A stretch of DNA of 64,000 nt. It comes from Fibrobacter succinogenes. Lineage in GTDB: Bacteria; Fibrobacterota; Fibrobacteria; Fibrobacterales; Fibrobacteraceae. The stretch covers positions 38,741-102,740 of the forward strand of contig CADBHQ010000016.1 in the NCBI GenBank assembly GCA_902794535.1, written 5' to 3'. The translations under genes were made by a program, and so were the position numbers. The notes beneath the pieces were generated by a model, which was not told the DNA's origin, did no database searches, and worked only from the letters and a program-made list of their open reading frames with translations. This document shows positions 1-7,457 of the stretch, one piece after another (position 1 is the first letter of the stretch; each line of letters opens with the position of its first letter).

Positions 1-309
1 CTTCGTTTTCGGGAGCGCTTCTTTAATGGCGTGCACCACCTTGAGGTCATTCAGAATACTCGGCGTACTCGTGCTGCAAACCACGAGTTCGGGGTCAAAC
101 TTCTTGATGCCATCCAAAGTCTGCGCAAGGTCGAGTTCCATGGCCGGGCTATCGATGAGCTGAATCTCGTTACCGTCGGCTTCGACTGTGCCGGCGGCGT
201 AGCTCAAAAACATGGGCCAATAAAGGGTAGACGACTTGGTCACGCACGGACTGCGCGACTCGCGACTGAACATCGGATGAAACGGGGGATTTAAAAAAGT
301 AATGCGCAT
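1..309 (-). CDS. B12-binding radical SAM protein, N-terminal part (cut by window start)
   Basis: The reverse strand from an ATG at 309 runs open to base 1 (103 codons). The translation begins MRITFLNPPFHPMFSRESRS and continues with LYWPMFLSYAAG, a conserved opening of cobalamin-binding (Rossmann-like) domains in B12-dependent radical SAM enzymes. It is followed by a beta-alpha pattern (IQLIDSPAMELD, PELVVCSTSTPSI) typical of that fold. The CxxxCxxC iron-sulfur motif would lie downstream, outside the window, so the radical SAM half is inferred. Members catalyse methyl transfers or ring rearrangements in lipid, antibiotic or polysaccharide metabolism; the substrate cannot be told. The gene is divergent from the next gene with about 50 bases between starts. 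There is no strong Shine-Dalgarno. Confidence 0.72.
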   Translation of the reverse strand, partial: MRITFLNPPFHPMFSRESRSPCVTKSSTLYWPMFLSYAAGTVEADGNEIQLIDSPAMELDLAQTLDGIKKFDPELVVCSTSTPSILNDLKVVHAIKEALPKTK

Positions 310-360
310 AAGCAATGGCAAAATACATAATTATCAGTGATAAAGCTACATTTGGTTTCG

Positions 361-969
361 ATGAAAGCGTTAATTTCGTTGTGTATTTCTCTATGTGGGC
401 TCTGCTCGATTGCGCTGGCGCAAAATTCGCCAGCGGTGGCGCTTGATACGATAAAAGAATTTTACGCCGACAGTACGCTTTCACGCCTTTACGCGGTCCA
501 AAAAGGGACTAACATTCGTGAGGGTATAGCCTACAGTTATCACCCGAACGGCAAGGTCGCAGTCGAGGCGCCGTATAAAAACGGCAAACTCGACGGTGTG
601 TTCAAGAGCTATTTCGAAAACGGAAAAGTTTGGCAGACCATCGGTTATAAAAACGGAATTGAAGAAGGGATTACCACCATCTACTTCGAGAACGGAACTA
701 AGAAGAGCAAAGAGATTTACCGCGGTGGCGTGCTTGACGGCATGACCGAAGAATGGGACGACAAGGGTCGCCTGCGCCGCAAGCTGCCGTACATGCGCGG
801 GCAGTTACATGGCACCGCAAAAATCTTTGATGAACTCGGTGGCCTTAAAGAAGAAATGACTTTAGAACGCGGACTGCGTAATGGACCGTACCGCCGCTAC
901 AATAAGGGCGTTATGGTTTTTGAAGCGGAATTTGTTCAAAACCGCTGCGTAAAAAACTGCGATTTTTAA
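361..969 (+). CDS. Secreted YwqK/MORN-like repeat protein
   Basis: Residues 1-21 form a signal peptide (MKALISLCISLCG..IALAQ). The rest is a run of repeats of about 23 residues, each with a YHPNGK/YFENGK-type core (YSYHPNGKVAVEAPYKNGKLDG, YFENGKVWQTIGYKNGIEEG and so on). This is the pattern of YwqK-family or MORN-like antitoxin-type repeat proteins, which form a long beta-hairpin stack. The frame extends upstream to a GTG at 337, but the ATG at 361 is chosen because the signal peptide starts there. The family is sometimes labelled 'toxin-antitoxin YwqK antitoxin', but no toxin partner is next to it. Its role is unknown, probably in the periplasm or cell envelope. The 3' end overlaps the convergent phosphatase gene by 4 bases. 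Confidence 0.75.
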   Translation: MKALISLCISLCGLCSIALAQNSPAVALDTIKEFYADSTLSRLYAVQKGTNIREGIAYSYHPNGKVAVEAPYKNGKLDGVFKSYFENGKVWQTIGYKNGIEEGITTIYFENGTKKSKEIYRGGVLDGMTEEWDDKGRLRRKLPYMRGQLHGTAKIFDELGGLKEEMTLERGLRNGPYRRYNKGVMVFEAEFVQNRCVKNCDF

Positions 970-1799
970 GGGTATCCGGCCCACTCGGCGGCAACGCTGG
1001 GCGATGCTTTGCGAATTTCTTTAGCGTGTTCGCTGTCGTCGGCAAGTGCGATATCGCCGCTTGCAATTTTTGCCTTGATGTCTTCGAAAGATTTCGGTTG
1101 CTTGGATTCGGGCAACTGGTCTCCCGGCACAATGCAGGGCGCATCGATGGCGGTTTTTGCTTTGTCTTTTACCGGAGTGTATTCGCGGGCGGCAGGCACT
1201 TCGTAGAATTTGTCTTCTTCAGGGCACCAGCCCATCAGCTTTTTCCCGTAAACGCATCCTGCGTCTAGCCCGATGAATCCAGGCTTGTTCACGAATCCCA
1301 TCTTGGCCCAATGTCCGAATACGACTGTCTTTGGCCAGTTAATTTGTTCAAACCACGGACGGTCGTTCCATTTTCTTACAGACAAAAGAACTTCTCGATC
1401 CATATCCTCTAGTCTGACCTTGCCAGGTTCCAAGCCGGCATGAACCAGCAGTGCGTGTGGGGTGTCGCGCCACAGGGGCCAAGTGCTTACTTCGGCGGCG
1501 ATGGCGTGCCAGGTTTCCATCGGGAGCTTGGCGAAGCGGGCGCGTTGCTTTTCGGTCCAGCCACTTTCGGGCAGTTCCAGCGCACGAATCAAGTGCTCTT
1601 CGTGATTGCCGCGCACCGTGAGGATTCCGTTGTCCTTCACGAATTTCAGCGCTCGCAGCATGTCGGGGCCTTTGTTGATAATGTCGCCGGTCTGATACAG
1701 CGTGTCTTTGCCGCGCACAAAACCGAATGCGTCTACAATGCGCTCGAGTTCATCCGCGCAACCATGCACATCACCGATGTATAAAGTTCTGCTATTCAT
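966..1799 (-). CDS. Calcineurin-like metallophosphoesterase (ApaH/PrpA-like)
   Basis: A 277-aa cytoplasmic protein carrying the full metallophosphatase signature: GDVHGC near residue 9, GDIINKGPD near 39, GNHE near 65, and later VHAGL and FGHW with GLDAGCVYG. These residues bind two metal ions. Proteins of this size with this motif set are symmetrical Ap4A hydrolases or Ser/Thr-type protein phosphatases. The C-terminal 70 residues, after CVYGKKLMGWCPEEDKFYEV, are a charged extension not needed for catalysis. The gene converges with the repeat-protein gene and has its own upstream spacer containing a palindromic repeat. The substrate (dinucleoside polyphosphate or phosphoprotein) is not decided by the sequence. 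Confidence 0.85.
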   Translation of the reverse strand: MNSRTLYIGDVHGCADELERIVDAFGFVRGKDTLYQTGDIINKGPDMLRALKFVKDNGILTVRGNHEEHLIRALELPESGWTEKQRARFAKLPMETWHAIAAEVSTWPLWRDTPHALLVHAGLEPGKVRLEDMDREVLLSVRKWNDRPWFEQINWPKTVVFGHWAKMGFVNKPGFIGLDAGCVYGKKLMGWCPEEDKFYEVPAAREYTPVKDKAKTAIDAPCIVPGDQLPESKQPKSFEDIKAKIASGDIALADDSEHAKEIRKASPSVAAEWAGYP

Positions 1800-1807
1800 A
1801 CTAGAAT

Positions 1808-1928
1808 GTCTTCCCGCACGTAGATGCGGGATCTCCTTTGTATTAGTCTGAAAGAAAATTTCATGGCAGGCATTTTAAATTCTTTTTCTCGGTTTGAAGA
1901 GGAGGTCCCGGCTCGAGGCCGGGAAGAC
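1808..1928. repeat. Pair of inverted copies of a GTCTTCCCG...CGGGATCTCC palindromic element
   Basis: Bases 1808-1836 read GTCTTCCCGC...GCGGGATCTCC and bases 1901-1928 are a second copy in the opposite orientation (GGAGGTCCCGG...CCGGGAAGAC). Each can fold into a short GC hairpin, and the pair can fold on each other. A related copy lies at 49881-49962. Placement only between genes and the hairpin form fit a REP-like or MITE-like dispersed repeat. Confidence 0.65.
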
Positions 1929-1939
1929 AATTAGGGTGA

Positions 1940-2659
1940 TTAAACGTGAACAGCCTGTCGGATTTTGTTGAGTTCGTCGGCGGTGAGTTCGCGGAATTCG
2001 CCAGCGGGCAAGTCGCCCAAGGTCAACTTGCAGTAGCTGACGCGCTTCAGGTCACGAATTTCGTAGCCCACGGCGCGCATCATGCGGCGGATTTCACGGT
2101 TCTTGCCTTCAATCAACACGAGTTCGGCGAAACCCTTTTCCAGATAGATGTCGGTGGCGAATGCGATTTCTTCTTGTTCTTCGCCTTCTTCGCGAATGTC
2201 TACGCCGTCCACCAGTTTTTGCGCGGCGTGTTCGCTCAACGGGCGGTCCGTCCACACGTAGTAGCTGCGCGGAATTTCATAACTCGGGTGCGTGAGTCGA
2301 TGAAGCAGTTCGCCGTCGTCGGTAAACAGCAACAGTCCGCGGCTCTGCAAGTCGAGGCGGCCTACATACTTTAAGCTTTGGTATGCTGGCGGCAGGTAAT
2401 CGTATACGGTGCGGCGGCCCTGCGGGTCGGTCTTGGTGCACACGCAACCGGCCGGCTTGTGGAACATGATGGTCGTTGTTTTGCGGGGGAGCTTGGCGGG
2501 CTTGCCGTCGACCAGAATATCGTCGGCGTTTTCGTCGACCTGGTGACCGAGGTCCTTGATTGTCTCGCCATTCACCTGCACGCGACCTTCTTCAATCAAG
2601 GTGTCGGCGGCGCGGCGGCTCGCAATTCCACAGAGAGAAATGAATTTATTGATTCTCAT
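1940..2659 (-). CDS. rluB: rRNA pseudouridine synthase, RsuA/RluB family
   Basis: Residues 1-48 are an S4 RNA-binding domain (INKFISLCGIASRRAADTLI..GRVQVNG). This is followed by the RsuA-type catalytic domain with MFHKPAG, GRLDLQSRGLLLFTDDG containing the catalytic Asp at about residue 103, and a GKNREIRRMMRAVGY C-terminal motif. The enzyme isomerises uridine to pseudouridine in ribosomal RNA (RluB modifies 23S; RsuA modifies 16S). The length of 239 aa fits. RluB rather than RluF or RsuA is my best guess from the motif wording, not certain. The start overlaps the end of the ppx-like gene by 14 bases, so the two are probably co-transcribed with the gene upstream. Confidence 0.85.
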   Translation of the reverse strand: MRINKFISLCGIASRRAADTLIEEGRVQVNGETIKDLGHQVDENADDILVDGKPAKLPRKTTTIMFHKPAGCVCTKTDPQGRRTVYDYLPPAYQSLKYVGRLDLQSRGLLLFTDDGELLHRLTHPSYEIPRSYYVWTDRPLSEHAAQKLVDGVDIREEGEEQEEIAFATDIYLEKGFAELVLIEGKNREIRRMMRAVGYEIRDLKRVSYCKLTLGDLPAGEFRELTADELNKIRQAVHV

Positions 2660-3569
2660 AAAGCAACCCGAATCTTAAACCGGCTGTGCTAATTTTAAAT
2701 GTTTCGACGCGGAGCTTTTCCAAGAGTGACTTGAGCCAGAAAAGTCCGCAAATAATGACTTCGTGGCGACCGTTTTCAAGGCCCGGGAGCATGGCGCGCA
2801 GTTCCTTGGACAAGTTCGAGATGCGCGTGGTGACGGCGTCCAGGTCGTTGATCGAAAGCTCCAAACCTTCGATGGCCTTGTAGTCGAACTGCGGCTTGTT
2901 CAGGTAAACCATCGCAAGTGCCGTGCCCGTACCGCCAATCAAGTACACCGGTTTCTTGGTCATGCCCTTGAAGCTGACTTCCTTGAAGGTTTCCTTCACA
3001 AACTTCTTGTATTCCGGGCCAGGGATCGGACCCATGGCCTTGAACATCTTGAGGGCGCCCACCGGAATCGAGAACGTGTTGTCGCCGTTGCTGAGTTCGG
3101 TCGAACCGCCGCCAATGTCAATCGTCACGAGGCCTTCGCCGTGCCATTCCTTGACCGAGCGGTAGGTGAGTTTGCCTTCTTCTTCGCCACTGATGATTCG
3201 CGGCTTGATCCAAAGAGCCTTTTCGACTGCAGCAATCACTTCGTCCGGATTCTCGGCGTTGCGCATGGCTTCGGTCATGACTGCTGCTTTGAGGTTTGCG
3301 CCCAGTGCGTGCAGGTCCATGCGGAACTTCGTCATAATGGCTTCGAGTTCCTTGATTCGTTTCTCGGTGATGGCGCCGTGTTCGTAAATGTCTTCGCCCA
3401 AACGGCAGACTTCAACCTTCTGGAGCTTGGGTACCAGCACTTTGCGCGGGGTGGCCGGAGTTTCACCTTCGGCAACAATCTCTGTTGCGGGAGCGTCTTC
3501 GAACGCCGCAATCAACAGAATGCAGCTGTGACTCCCGATATCAACCGTCGCAATCAGCTTGTTATCCAT
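2646..3569 (-). CDS. Ppx/GppA phosphatase family protein
   Basis: A 307-aa protein of the actin-like ATPase superfamily. It shows the phosphate-1 motif near the start (IATVDIGSHSCILLI), GEEEGKLTY in the middle, and IDIGGGSTEL (phosphate-2 loop), then YLIGGTGTALAMV. The family hydrolyses inorganic polyphosphate or converts pppGpp to ppGpp, linking it to stress signalling. It is the short two-lobe form without the C-terminal HD-like domain of E. coli Ppx. I start it at the ATG at 3569, which overlaps the upstream stop by 8 bases. An earlier in-frame ATG at 3704 would only translate upstream coding sequence in another frame. Confidence 0.85.
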   Translation of the reverse strand: MDNKLIATVDIGSHSCILLIAAFEDAPATEIVAEGETPATPRKVLVPKLQKVEVCRLGEDIYEHGAITEKRIKELEAIMTKFRMDLHALGANLKAAVMTEAMRNAENPDEVIAAVEKALWIKPRIISGEEEGKLTYRSVKEWHGEGLVTIDIGGGSTELSNGDNTFSIPVGALKMFKAMGPIPGPEYKKFVKETFKEVSFKGMTKKPVYLIGGTGTALAMVYLNKPQFDYKAIEGLELSINDLDAVTTRISNLSKELRAMLPGLENGRHEVIICGLFWLKSLLEKLRVETFKISTAGLRFGLLYENQ

Positions 3570-3978
3570 TCTGCGCCTCGTTGCTTTCCCTGTCATGCTG
3601 ACGAAGGTCAGCATCAGCTCCTGCCTCTTGATTGTCATGCTGATGACTATCAGCATCGGCACTTGCCGCCTGCTTAGCAACCCCCTGCTTGATTCCGTCT
3701 GCAATCTTGGCCGGATTCATCAGGAATTCCTTTGCGAATGCAATCGCTTCTTCCACCACGGAATCCGGATGCTTTCCGCTCCAGCTGGCGACCAAGTCGC
3801 CGGATTCGCTTCCGAGTTCCTTGCCTTCGCGGATCTCTTGCCCCATCTTTAAGGCGAGCAAAAGCCCGAGCTCAAAGGCGCGGGGCTCGCTTTTGCCTTC
3901 TAAAAGTTTTTCGACGCGCTCAATGCGCTGTTCAAAGGGAATTTTTTCGAGTTCGGCGAGGTCTTTTTCTGAAATCAT
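3562..3978 (-). CDS. Unrecognised 138-aa protein with repeat-derived tail
   Basis: The first 95 residues are a charged helical protein (MISEKDLAELEKIPFEQRIE..) that I do not recognise. The last 40 residues (KQAASADADSHQHDNQEAG..) are rich in Asp, His, Gln and Ala. They are encoded by two palindromic segments at 3591-3656, so the tail looks like repeat DNA captured by the reading frame. The gene overlaps ppx by 8 bases and precedes rluB, suggesting one operon. The start codon is only 4 bases after a TATTTTTG element, so the transcript may be leaderless. Confidence 0.6.
   Translation of the reverse strand: MISEKDLAELEKIPFEQRIERVEKLLEGKSEPRAFELGLLLALKMGQEIREGKELGSESGDLVASWSGKHPDSVVEEAIAFAKEFLMNPAKIADGIKQGVAKQAASADADSHQHDNQEAGADADLRQHDRESNEAQNG
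3591..3656. repeat. Two palindromes (ATGCTGA...TCAGCAT) inside a coding tail
   Basis: Bases 3595-3614 (ATGCTGACGAAGGTCAGCAT) and 3637-3656 (ATGCTGATGACTATCAGCAT) are near-identical inverted repeats, each preceded by TTGTC or CTGTC. They lie in frame at the end of the 138-aa gene. They resemble the TCATCCTGAGC-type dispersed element found at 48886 and 52365. Confidence 0.6.
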
Positions 3979-3982
3979 AGCC

Positions 3983-3990
3983 CAAAAATA
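3983..3990 (-). promoter_or_regulatory. TAnnTTTG promoter element 4 bases before a start codon
   Basis: The reverse strand reads TATTTTTG then GGCT then ATG. This matches the Bacteroidetes-type -7 consensus TAnnTTTG. At this spacing, transcription would start at or within a base or two of the ATG, with no room for a ribosome binding site. Confidence 0.45.
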
Positions 3991-4011
3991 GAAAACGGCG
4001 CCTCTGCATAT

Positions 4012-4043
4012 AAAAAAAGAACCCTGGAACGAGTCCAGGGTTC
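4012..4043 (-). terminator. Rho-independent terminator of the histone-like gene
   Basis: A perfect 10-bp stem GAACCCTGGA/TCCAGGGTTC with a 5-base loop (4019-4043). On the reverse strand it is followed by seven T residues (4012-4018). It lies 25 bases after the histone-like stop codon. Confidence 0.85.
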
Positions 4044-4067
4044 ATTATCAAAGGAGTATCTAGAAGA

Positions 4068-4373
4068 TTACTTCTTAGCAGCGGGCTTCTTAGCGGCCGG
4101 CTTCTTTGCAGCGGGCTTCTTAGCAGCGGGCTTCTTAGCGGCAGCCGGCTTCTTGGCGGCGGGCTTCTTAGCAGCGGGCTTCTTAGCAGCGGCCGGCTTC
4201 TTTGCAGCAGCGGGCTTCTTTGCGGCAGCCGGCTTCTTGGCGGCGGGCTTCTTAGCAGCCGGCTTCTTTGCAGCAGCGGGCTTCTTAGCAGCGGCCGGCT
4301 TCTTAGCGGCAGCGGGTTTCTTAGCAGCGGGCTTCTTAGCAGCCGGCTTCTTTGCAGTCTTTGTAGTAGCCAT
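4068..4373 (-). CDS. Histone H1-like lysine/alanine/proline repeat protein
   Basis: A 101-aa protein beginning MATTKTAKKPAAKKP and continuing almost wholly as AKKPA/AAKKPA repeats. The composition is that of eukaryotic H1 tails and of bacterial H1-like proteins such as AlgR3 C-termini and chlamydial Hc proteins, which bind and compact DNA without a folded domain. DNA binding is inferred from charge alone. The start at 4373 is supported by AAGGAAG 7-13 bases upstream; the frame extends to 4454 through an unlikely AT-rich leader. It is monocistronic with its own terminator. The many synonymous codon changes between repeats show that the repeat is maintained at protein level. Confidence 0.75.
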   Translation of the reverse strand: MATTKTAKKPAAKKPAAKKPAAAKKPAAAKKPAAAKKPAAKKPAAKKPAAAKKPAAAKKPAAAKKPAAKKPAAKKPAAAKKPAAKKPAAKKPAAKKPAAKK

Positions 4374-4767
4374 TTTTTTCTTCCTTATGGTTATGTTGTG
4401 AATTAGCTGTGTATAAAATAACTTATTTTCACAAATAATCAACACCTTTTTCAAAAAAAATTAAAAAAAAGTTGTTTTTTTACAAAAAAAAGATTATGCA
4501 AGTGATGCAATTCACCTTCAAATCAAATTTTTAATTTGTCTGTAACGTGCTGCGCGACCAAAATTCACTCGAAATTTTCTTCTTCAAAATCATTTTCGGC
4601 TTCTAAAACTCGCGCAAACAAAAAAGTTCCCGACATCGCCGGGAACCGCATAAATAAAGGGCTCGCAAAGGGTCTGTAAAATGCTTTCTAAAATCGTAAC
4701 TCAAAGAATATCAATCAGATACGCTTTTCACGATGCCAAAATTTCGCGAGCGCTTTTTCTCGCGGAA
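4374..4767. other. Intergenic region between histone-like gene and panB
   Basis: A 394-bp stretch without a convincing gene. It holds the AT-rich promoter region of the histone-like gene (4374-4500), a terminator at 4620-4646, and a short hairpin TCGCGAG/CTCGCGA near 4746-4766. An apparent frame on the + strand starting at 4681 continues antisense through panB and is not credible. Confidence 0.5.
4620..4646 (-). terminator. Rho-independent terminator downstream of panB
   Basis: Stem GTTCCCG/CGGGAAC (4626-4646) with a 7-base loop, followed on the reverse strand by a run of T (4621-4625). It lies about 120 bases past the panB stop. Confidence 0.75.
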
Positions 4768-5463
4768 CTATTTTCCGGAGTTGTGCACGCTATCTATATA
4801 CTTCTTGAATCCTTCGACTCCGAGTGCGAACATGTCGACAAACTTCGGAGCGAACGGAGGATTCTTGCGTTGGTGCATGCCGAGAGCGTCGTGCATCACG
4901 AGCACTTGACCGTCTGTAAACTTTCCGCCGCCAATGCCGATGGTTACAGCGCTCACCATGTTCGTAATCTTGGTGCCGAGCTCTTCGGGAATGTGTTCCA
5001 GCACCATCTCGAAGCAGCCCAAGCCATCGGTGAACTTGGCTGCCTTAATAATGGCGGCCGCTTCTTCTTCGGTACGGCCCTTCTGCTTGAAGTTCTCGGC
5101 CGTCTGCGGCAAAAGTCCGTGGTGTGCGCACACAGGAATATCGTGGCTGCGCAGGAATTCAATCACGCCTTCGGGTGTGCCTTCCAACTTGATGCTTGAT
5201 GCACCTAAGTCCATGAAGCGCCTAGCGTTATCGTATGCAGTCTGCGGATCTTTATCGCTCAAGTAGGGCATGTCGGCCACCACGTGGGTGTTGGGTGCCC
5301 CGCGGCAAACCGCCGCCACAAAAATCAGCATCTCGTTCATGCCGATATCGCTCGTCTTCTTGTAGCCGAGCATGGTGTTTGCAAGGCTGTCGCCTACCAA
5401 AATCTGGTCCACGCCTGCCGCCTCTGCCATCTGGGCAAAAGCGTAGTCGTAGGCAGTAATCAT
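4768..5463 (-). CDS. panB: 3-methyl-2-oxobutanoate hydroxymethyltransferase (N-terminus apparently truncated)
   Basis: Transfers a hydroxymethyl group from methylene-THF to alpha-ketoisovalerate to make ketopantoate, the first committed step of pantothenate and CoA synthesis. Recognisable blocks are ITAYDY, ILVGDSLANTMLGY, VVADMPYLS, IKLEG, PVCAHHGLLPQ and DGQVLVMHDALGM. The Mg-binding Asp and catalytic Glu/Lys regions are present. The 231 aa start directly at the ITAYDY strand, whereas family members have about 20-30 residues before it. Just upstream, an ATG at 5482 encodes MATKKFQ, a plausible PanB N-terminus, but it is out of frame and stops at 5460. A deletion joining the two would explain this. 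It may still be active if translated from 5463, but this is doubtful. Confidence 0.8.
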   Translation of the reverse strand: MITAYDYAFAQMAEAAGVDQILVGDSLANTMLGYKKTSDIGMNEMLIFVAAVCRGAPNTHVVADMPYLSDKDPQTAYDNARRFMDLGASSIKLEGTPEGVIEFLRSHDIPVCAHHGLLPQTAENFKQKGRTEEEAAAIIKAAKFTDGLGCFEMVLEHIPEELGTKITNMVSAVTIGIGGGKFTDGQVLVMHDALGMHQRKNPPFAPKFVDMFALGVEGFKKYIDSVHNSGK

Positions 5464-6247
5464 TGAAACTTTTTCGTAGCCATGAAAGGGAATGGATTTC
5501 TTTCAGGAATCCGATGTGATTGCGCAGATAAGATAGCAAAGCGTTCTCCACAAAAACGCGCCCGCTTAAGTTTTGCACTGGATTCGGGTGGATTTCTTGC
5601 AAATGCAGTTCCCAAAGCCCCTTCAAGGTCTCTTGGCGGGCTCGCGCACTCTGTACACCCAGGCAATGCCTGCAAATCAGCGCGCCCGATTCCGGAGAAA
5701 AGTCTGCCGCAGGTTCGGCGAGCGGCCTTTCGCAGCGGCTGCACACGCCAAGATCCAGGTGGTACCCCCACAAGTCGCAAATATCCAGCAACCAACGGCT
5801 GAATACTGTGCTGGTGCTTGTTTTGCCCGACGCACTTGTTGCGCTTACTGCATCCGTGGCGCCTGTAGTGGGGGAGTCTAAATCTGCGAGAGCATTGTGC
5901 AGTAGCACAAACTCTTCGGGAATCGGAGTGCCTGGTGGTGCGTACCGCAAAACAATCTCGGCCATCACCTGCGCAATCGCCAAGTCCATAAGCGACGCCC
6001 GCAAGTGCGCATGCCAGTTCACGATAGACGCCTCTTTAATGAACTGCAATTCCTTGGCCGGGTTCTGCCGGAACACCACCTCCGAAAGTGCGAGTGGGTC
6101 AAGCACCCCCTTAAAAGGGGACTCCTTGCGCTTTGCTCCCTTGATAATAAAACTCACCACGCCACACTCTTCCGTGAGCGCTTTCACGATAAAGCTCGAG
6201 TCGCTATACGCAAACCGGTGCAGGACTATGGCGCGGGTTTTGATCAT
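5252..6247 (-). CDS. recO: DNA repair protein RecO with read-through C-terminal extension into panB
   Basis: Residues 1-80 are the RecO OB-fold (IKTRAIVLHRFAYSDSSFIVKALTEE..). The middle is helical, and a zinc-binding cluster CSRCERPL..CRHC lies near residues 182-205. RecO loads RecA onto SSB-coated single strands with RecR in the RecFOR pathway. The RecO homology ends about residue 252 (HIGFLKEIHS), the usual family length of about 240-255 aa. The frame then continues for about 79 Arg/Gly/His-rich residues that are simply panB DNA read in another frame. This 212-base overlap is not expected and suggests that the recO stop was lost in a small deletion. The gene abuts the HIT gene stop. Confidence 0.82.
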   Translation of the reverse strand: MIKTRAIVLHRFAYSDSSFIVKALTEECGVVSFIIKGAKRKESPFKGVLDPLALSEVVFRQNPAKELQFIKEASIVNWHAHLRASLMDLAIAQVMAEIVLRYAPPGTPIPEEFVLLHNALADLDSPTTGATDAVSATSASGKTSTSTVFSRWLLDICDLWGYHLDLGVCSRCERPLAEPAADFSPESGALICRHCLGVQSARARQETLKGLWELHLQEIHPNPVQNLSGRVFVENALLSYLRNHIGFLKEIHSLSWLRKSFNDYCLRLRFCPDGRGGRRGPDFGRRQPCKHHARLQEDERYRHERDADFCGGGLPRGTQHPRGGRHALLER

Positions 6248-6604
6248 TTAGTCTTTCGGGAACGGGGGCCAACCCATGACCTGGCCGCCGAGCACGTGCA
6301 GGTGAATGTGGAACACCGTCTGGCCCGCGTCGGCCTTGCAGTTGAACACAAAACGAGCGCCCGATTCTTCGATACCCAGTTCTTTCGCGATAATTTGTGC
6401 GCGGTAAAGCATCTTGCCCACCAGTTCGCAGTCAGTCGGCTGCATGTCCATGATGGTCGAAATGTGGCGCTTGGGCACTACCAGAAAGTGCACCGGGGCC
6501 TGCGGGGCAATGTCATAGAAGGCGAACACGTCGTCGTCTTCGTAGATTTTCTTGGAAGGGATTTCTCCCTTGATGATTTTGCAGAAAAGACAGTTTTCAC
6601 TCAT
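6248..6604 (-). CDS. HIT-family nucleotide-binding protein (HinT-like)
   Basis: A 118-aa protein with CLFCKIIKGEIPSKKIYED at the N-terminus and the histidine triad HIHLH at residues 99-103, the AMP-binding active site of HinT-type purine nucleoside phosphoramidases. Both the length and the GGQVMGWPP end fit. The ATG at 6604 (MSENCLF) is chosen over a longer frame beginning at 6655, which adds non-homologous residues. It ends directly against recO, so both are probably in one transcript. The in vivo substrate is unknown, as for most members. Confidence 0.9.
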   Translation of the reverse strand: MSENCLFCKIIKGEIPSKKIYEDDDVFAFYDIAPQAPVHFLVVPKRHISTIMDMQPTDCELVGKMLYRAQIIAKELGIEESGARFVFNCKADAGQTVFHIHLHVLGGQVMGWPPFPKD

Positions 6605-6659
6605 AGTGACTATAAAGTAGTAAAAAGAAAGGCCGCCCGTTTTTGGGGCGACCACGCTA

Positions 6660-7457
6660 TTAATTGCAGAGACTTAGTTCAGTCGAAAAGCAGGTGCCTT
6701 GGCGTGTTGTGAACGGCTTTCCTTTACTAGTGCCCTGTGCGGCTTGGACGAAAACTTCAAGAGAATGAGTTTTTTCGTTTCCGTTCAACCATCTGATTTT
6801 AAAGTTGTATCTATTTTGTCCGCCGACTCCGGTTTTGGCGGCATCAGAGTCTCCGTTCATAGCTTTACTGACAAAAAGCGGCTTTGTGGGGAATGTTCTC
6901 CACCAGTTTTGGCCGTTGATTTTTACTTCGTAGGCGGTGTAACCTTTGTCTTTTTTGTATTTGCCCGTTTGCCTGTCGATAAGAATGTTGGCTACGGCGT
7001 CGAAGCCTGCGTCTCTAAGGGCCTGACTCCAAAAACCGTCGCTTGTAAGGAGTCCGCACATGTTCTGGTTGTCCGAGATTCTGTTTTTGTTGTCGGGTTG
7101 AAAATTGGCCGGGAGAATGTCATGCAGTTCGATGATGAATAACGTTACACCATCTTTGCTAGCTAACCATTTGCTTAAGTTTCCTTTGCTGTTTTGTCTA
7201 CCGCTGCAAGTGGCCGATTCATCGATATCGAGTATGTCGCCTTCGTATAAAGCCCTATTTAGGGCGTCGCGTAGGTAATAAAGTTTCGTCAAATCAATTT
7301 TTTGCCTGGTTCTTTCAATATAGTCGGTGAGCTTAGGCACGGCTACGCCAGAAAGCAAGTTCACAATAATAATGACAACCATCAGTTCGACGATTGTAAA
7401 GCCGGCCTTCCTATTGGTTCGGGGGGTGCTTATTTTCTTTAAAATTTCAGCCAACAT
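6660..7457 (-). CDS. Prepilin-type N-terminal domain protein (type II secretion or pilus pseudopilin)
   Basis: After a 19-residue leader (..TPRTNRKAG) comes the class III signal and helix FTIVELMVVIIIVNLLSGVAVP, with Gly-Phe cleavage and Glu at +5, for processing by a prepilin peptidase. The remaining 230 residues form a globular head with several Cys and a Gly/Asn-rich end; I do not recognise it. At 265 aa it is longer than a major pilin. It could be a minor pseudopilin or a Fibrobacter-specific surface pilin. A strong AAGGAGG sits 8 bases before the start. No other pilus assembly gene is adjacent; a second prepilin-like gene lies at 9869. Confidence 0.75.
   Translation of the reverse strand: MLAEILKKISTPRTNRKAGFTIVELMVVIIIVNLLSGVAVPKLTDYIERTRQKIDLTKLYYLRDALNRALYEGDILDIDESATCSGRQNSKGNLSKWLASKDGVTLFIIELHDILPANFQPDNKNRISDNQNMCGLLTSDGFWSQALRDAGFDAVANILIDRQTGKYKKDKGYTAYEVKINGQNWWRTFPTKPLFVSKAMNGDSDAAKTGVGGQNRYNFKIRWLNGNEKTHSLEVFVQAAQGTSKGKPFTTRQGTCFSTELSLCN

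Noticed and set aside
361..969. Antitoxin of a toxin-antitoxin pair (YwqK naming)
   Set aside because: It has a signal peptide and no toxin neighbour; repeat type alone is insufficient.
4100..4370. Repetitive DNA that might be taken for a CRISPR or tandem array
   Set aside because: It encodes AKKPA protein repeats; there are no spacers of constant length and no cas genes.
5482..5802. Small plus-strand frame opposite recO
   Set aside because: Antisense to RecO coding sequence with its zinc-binding motif; no support.
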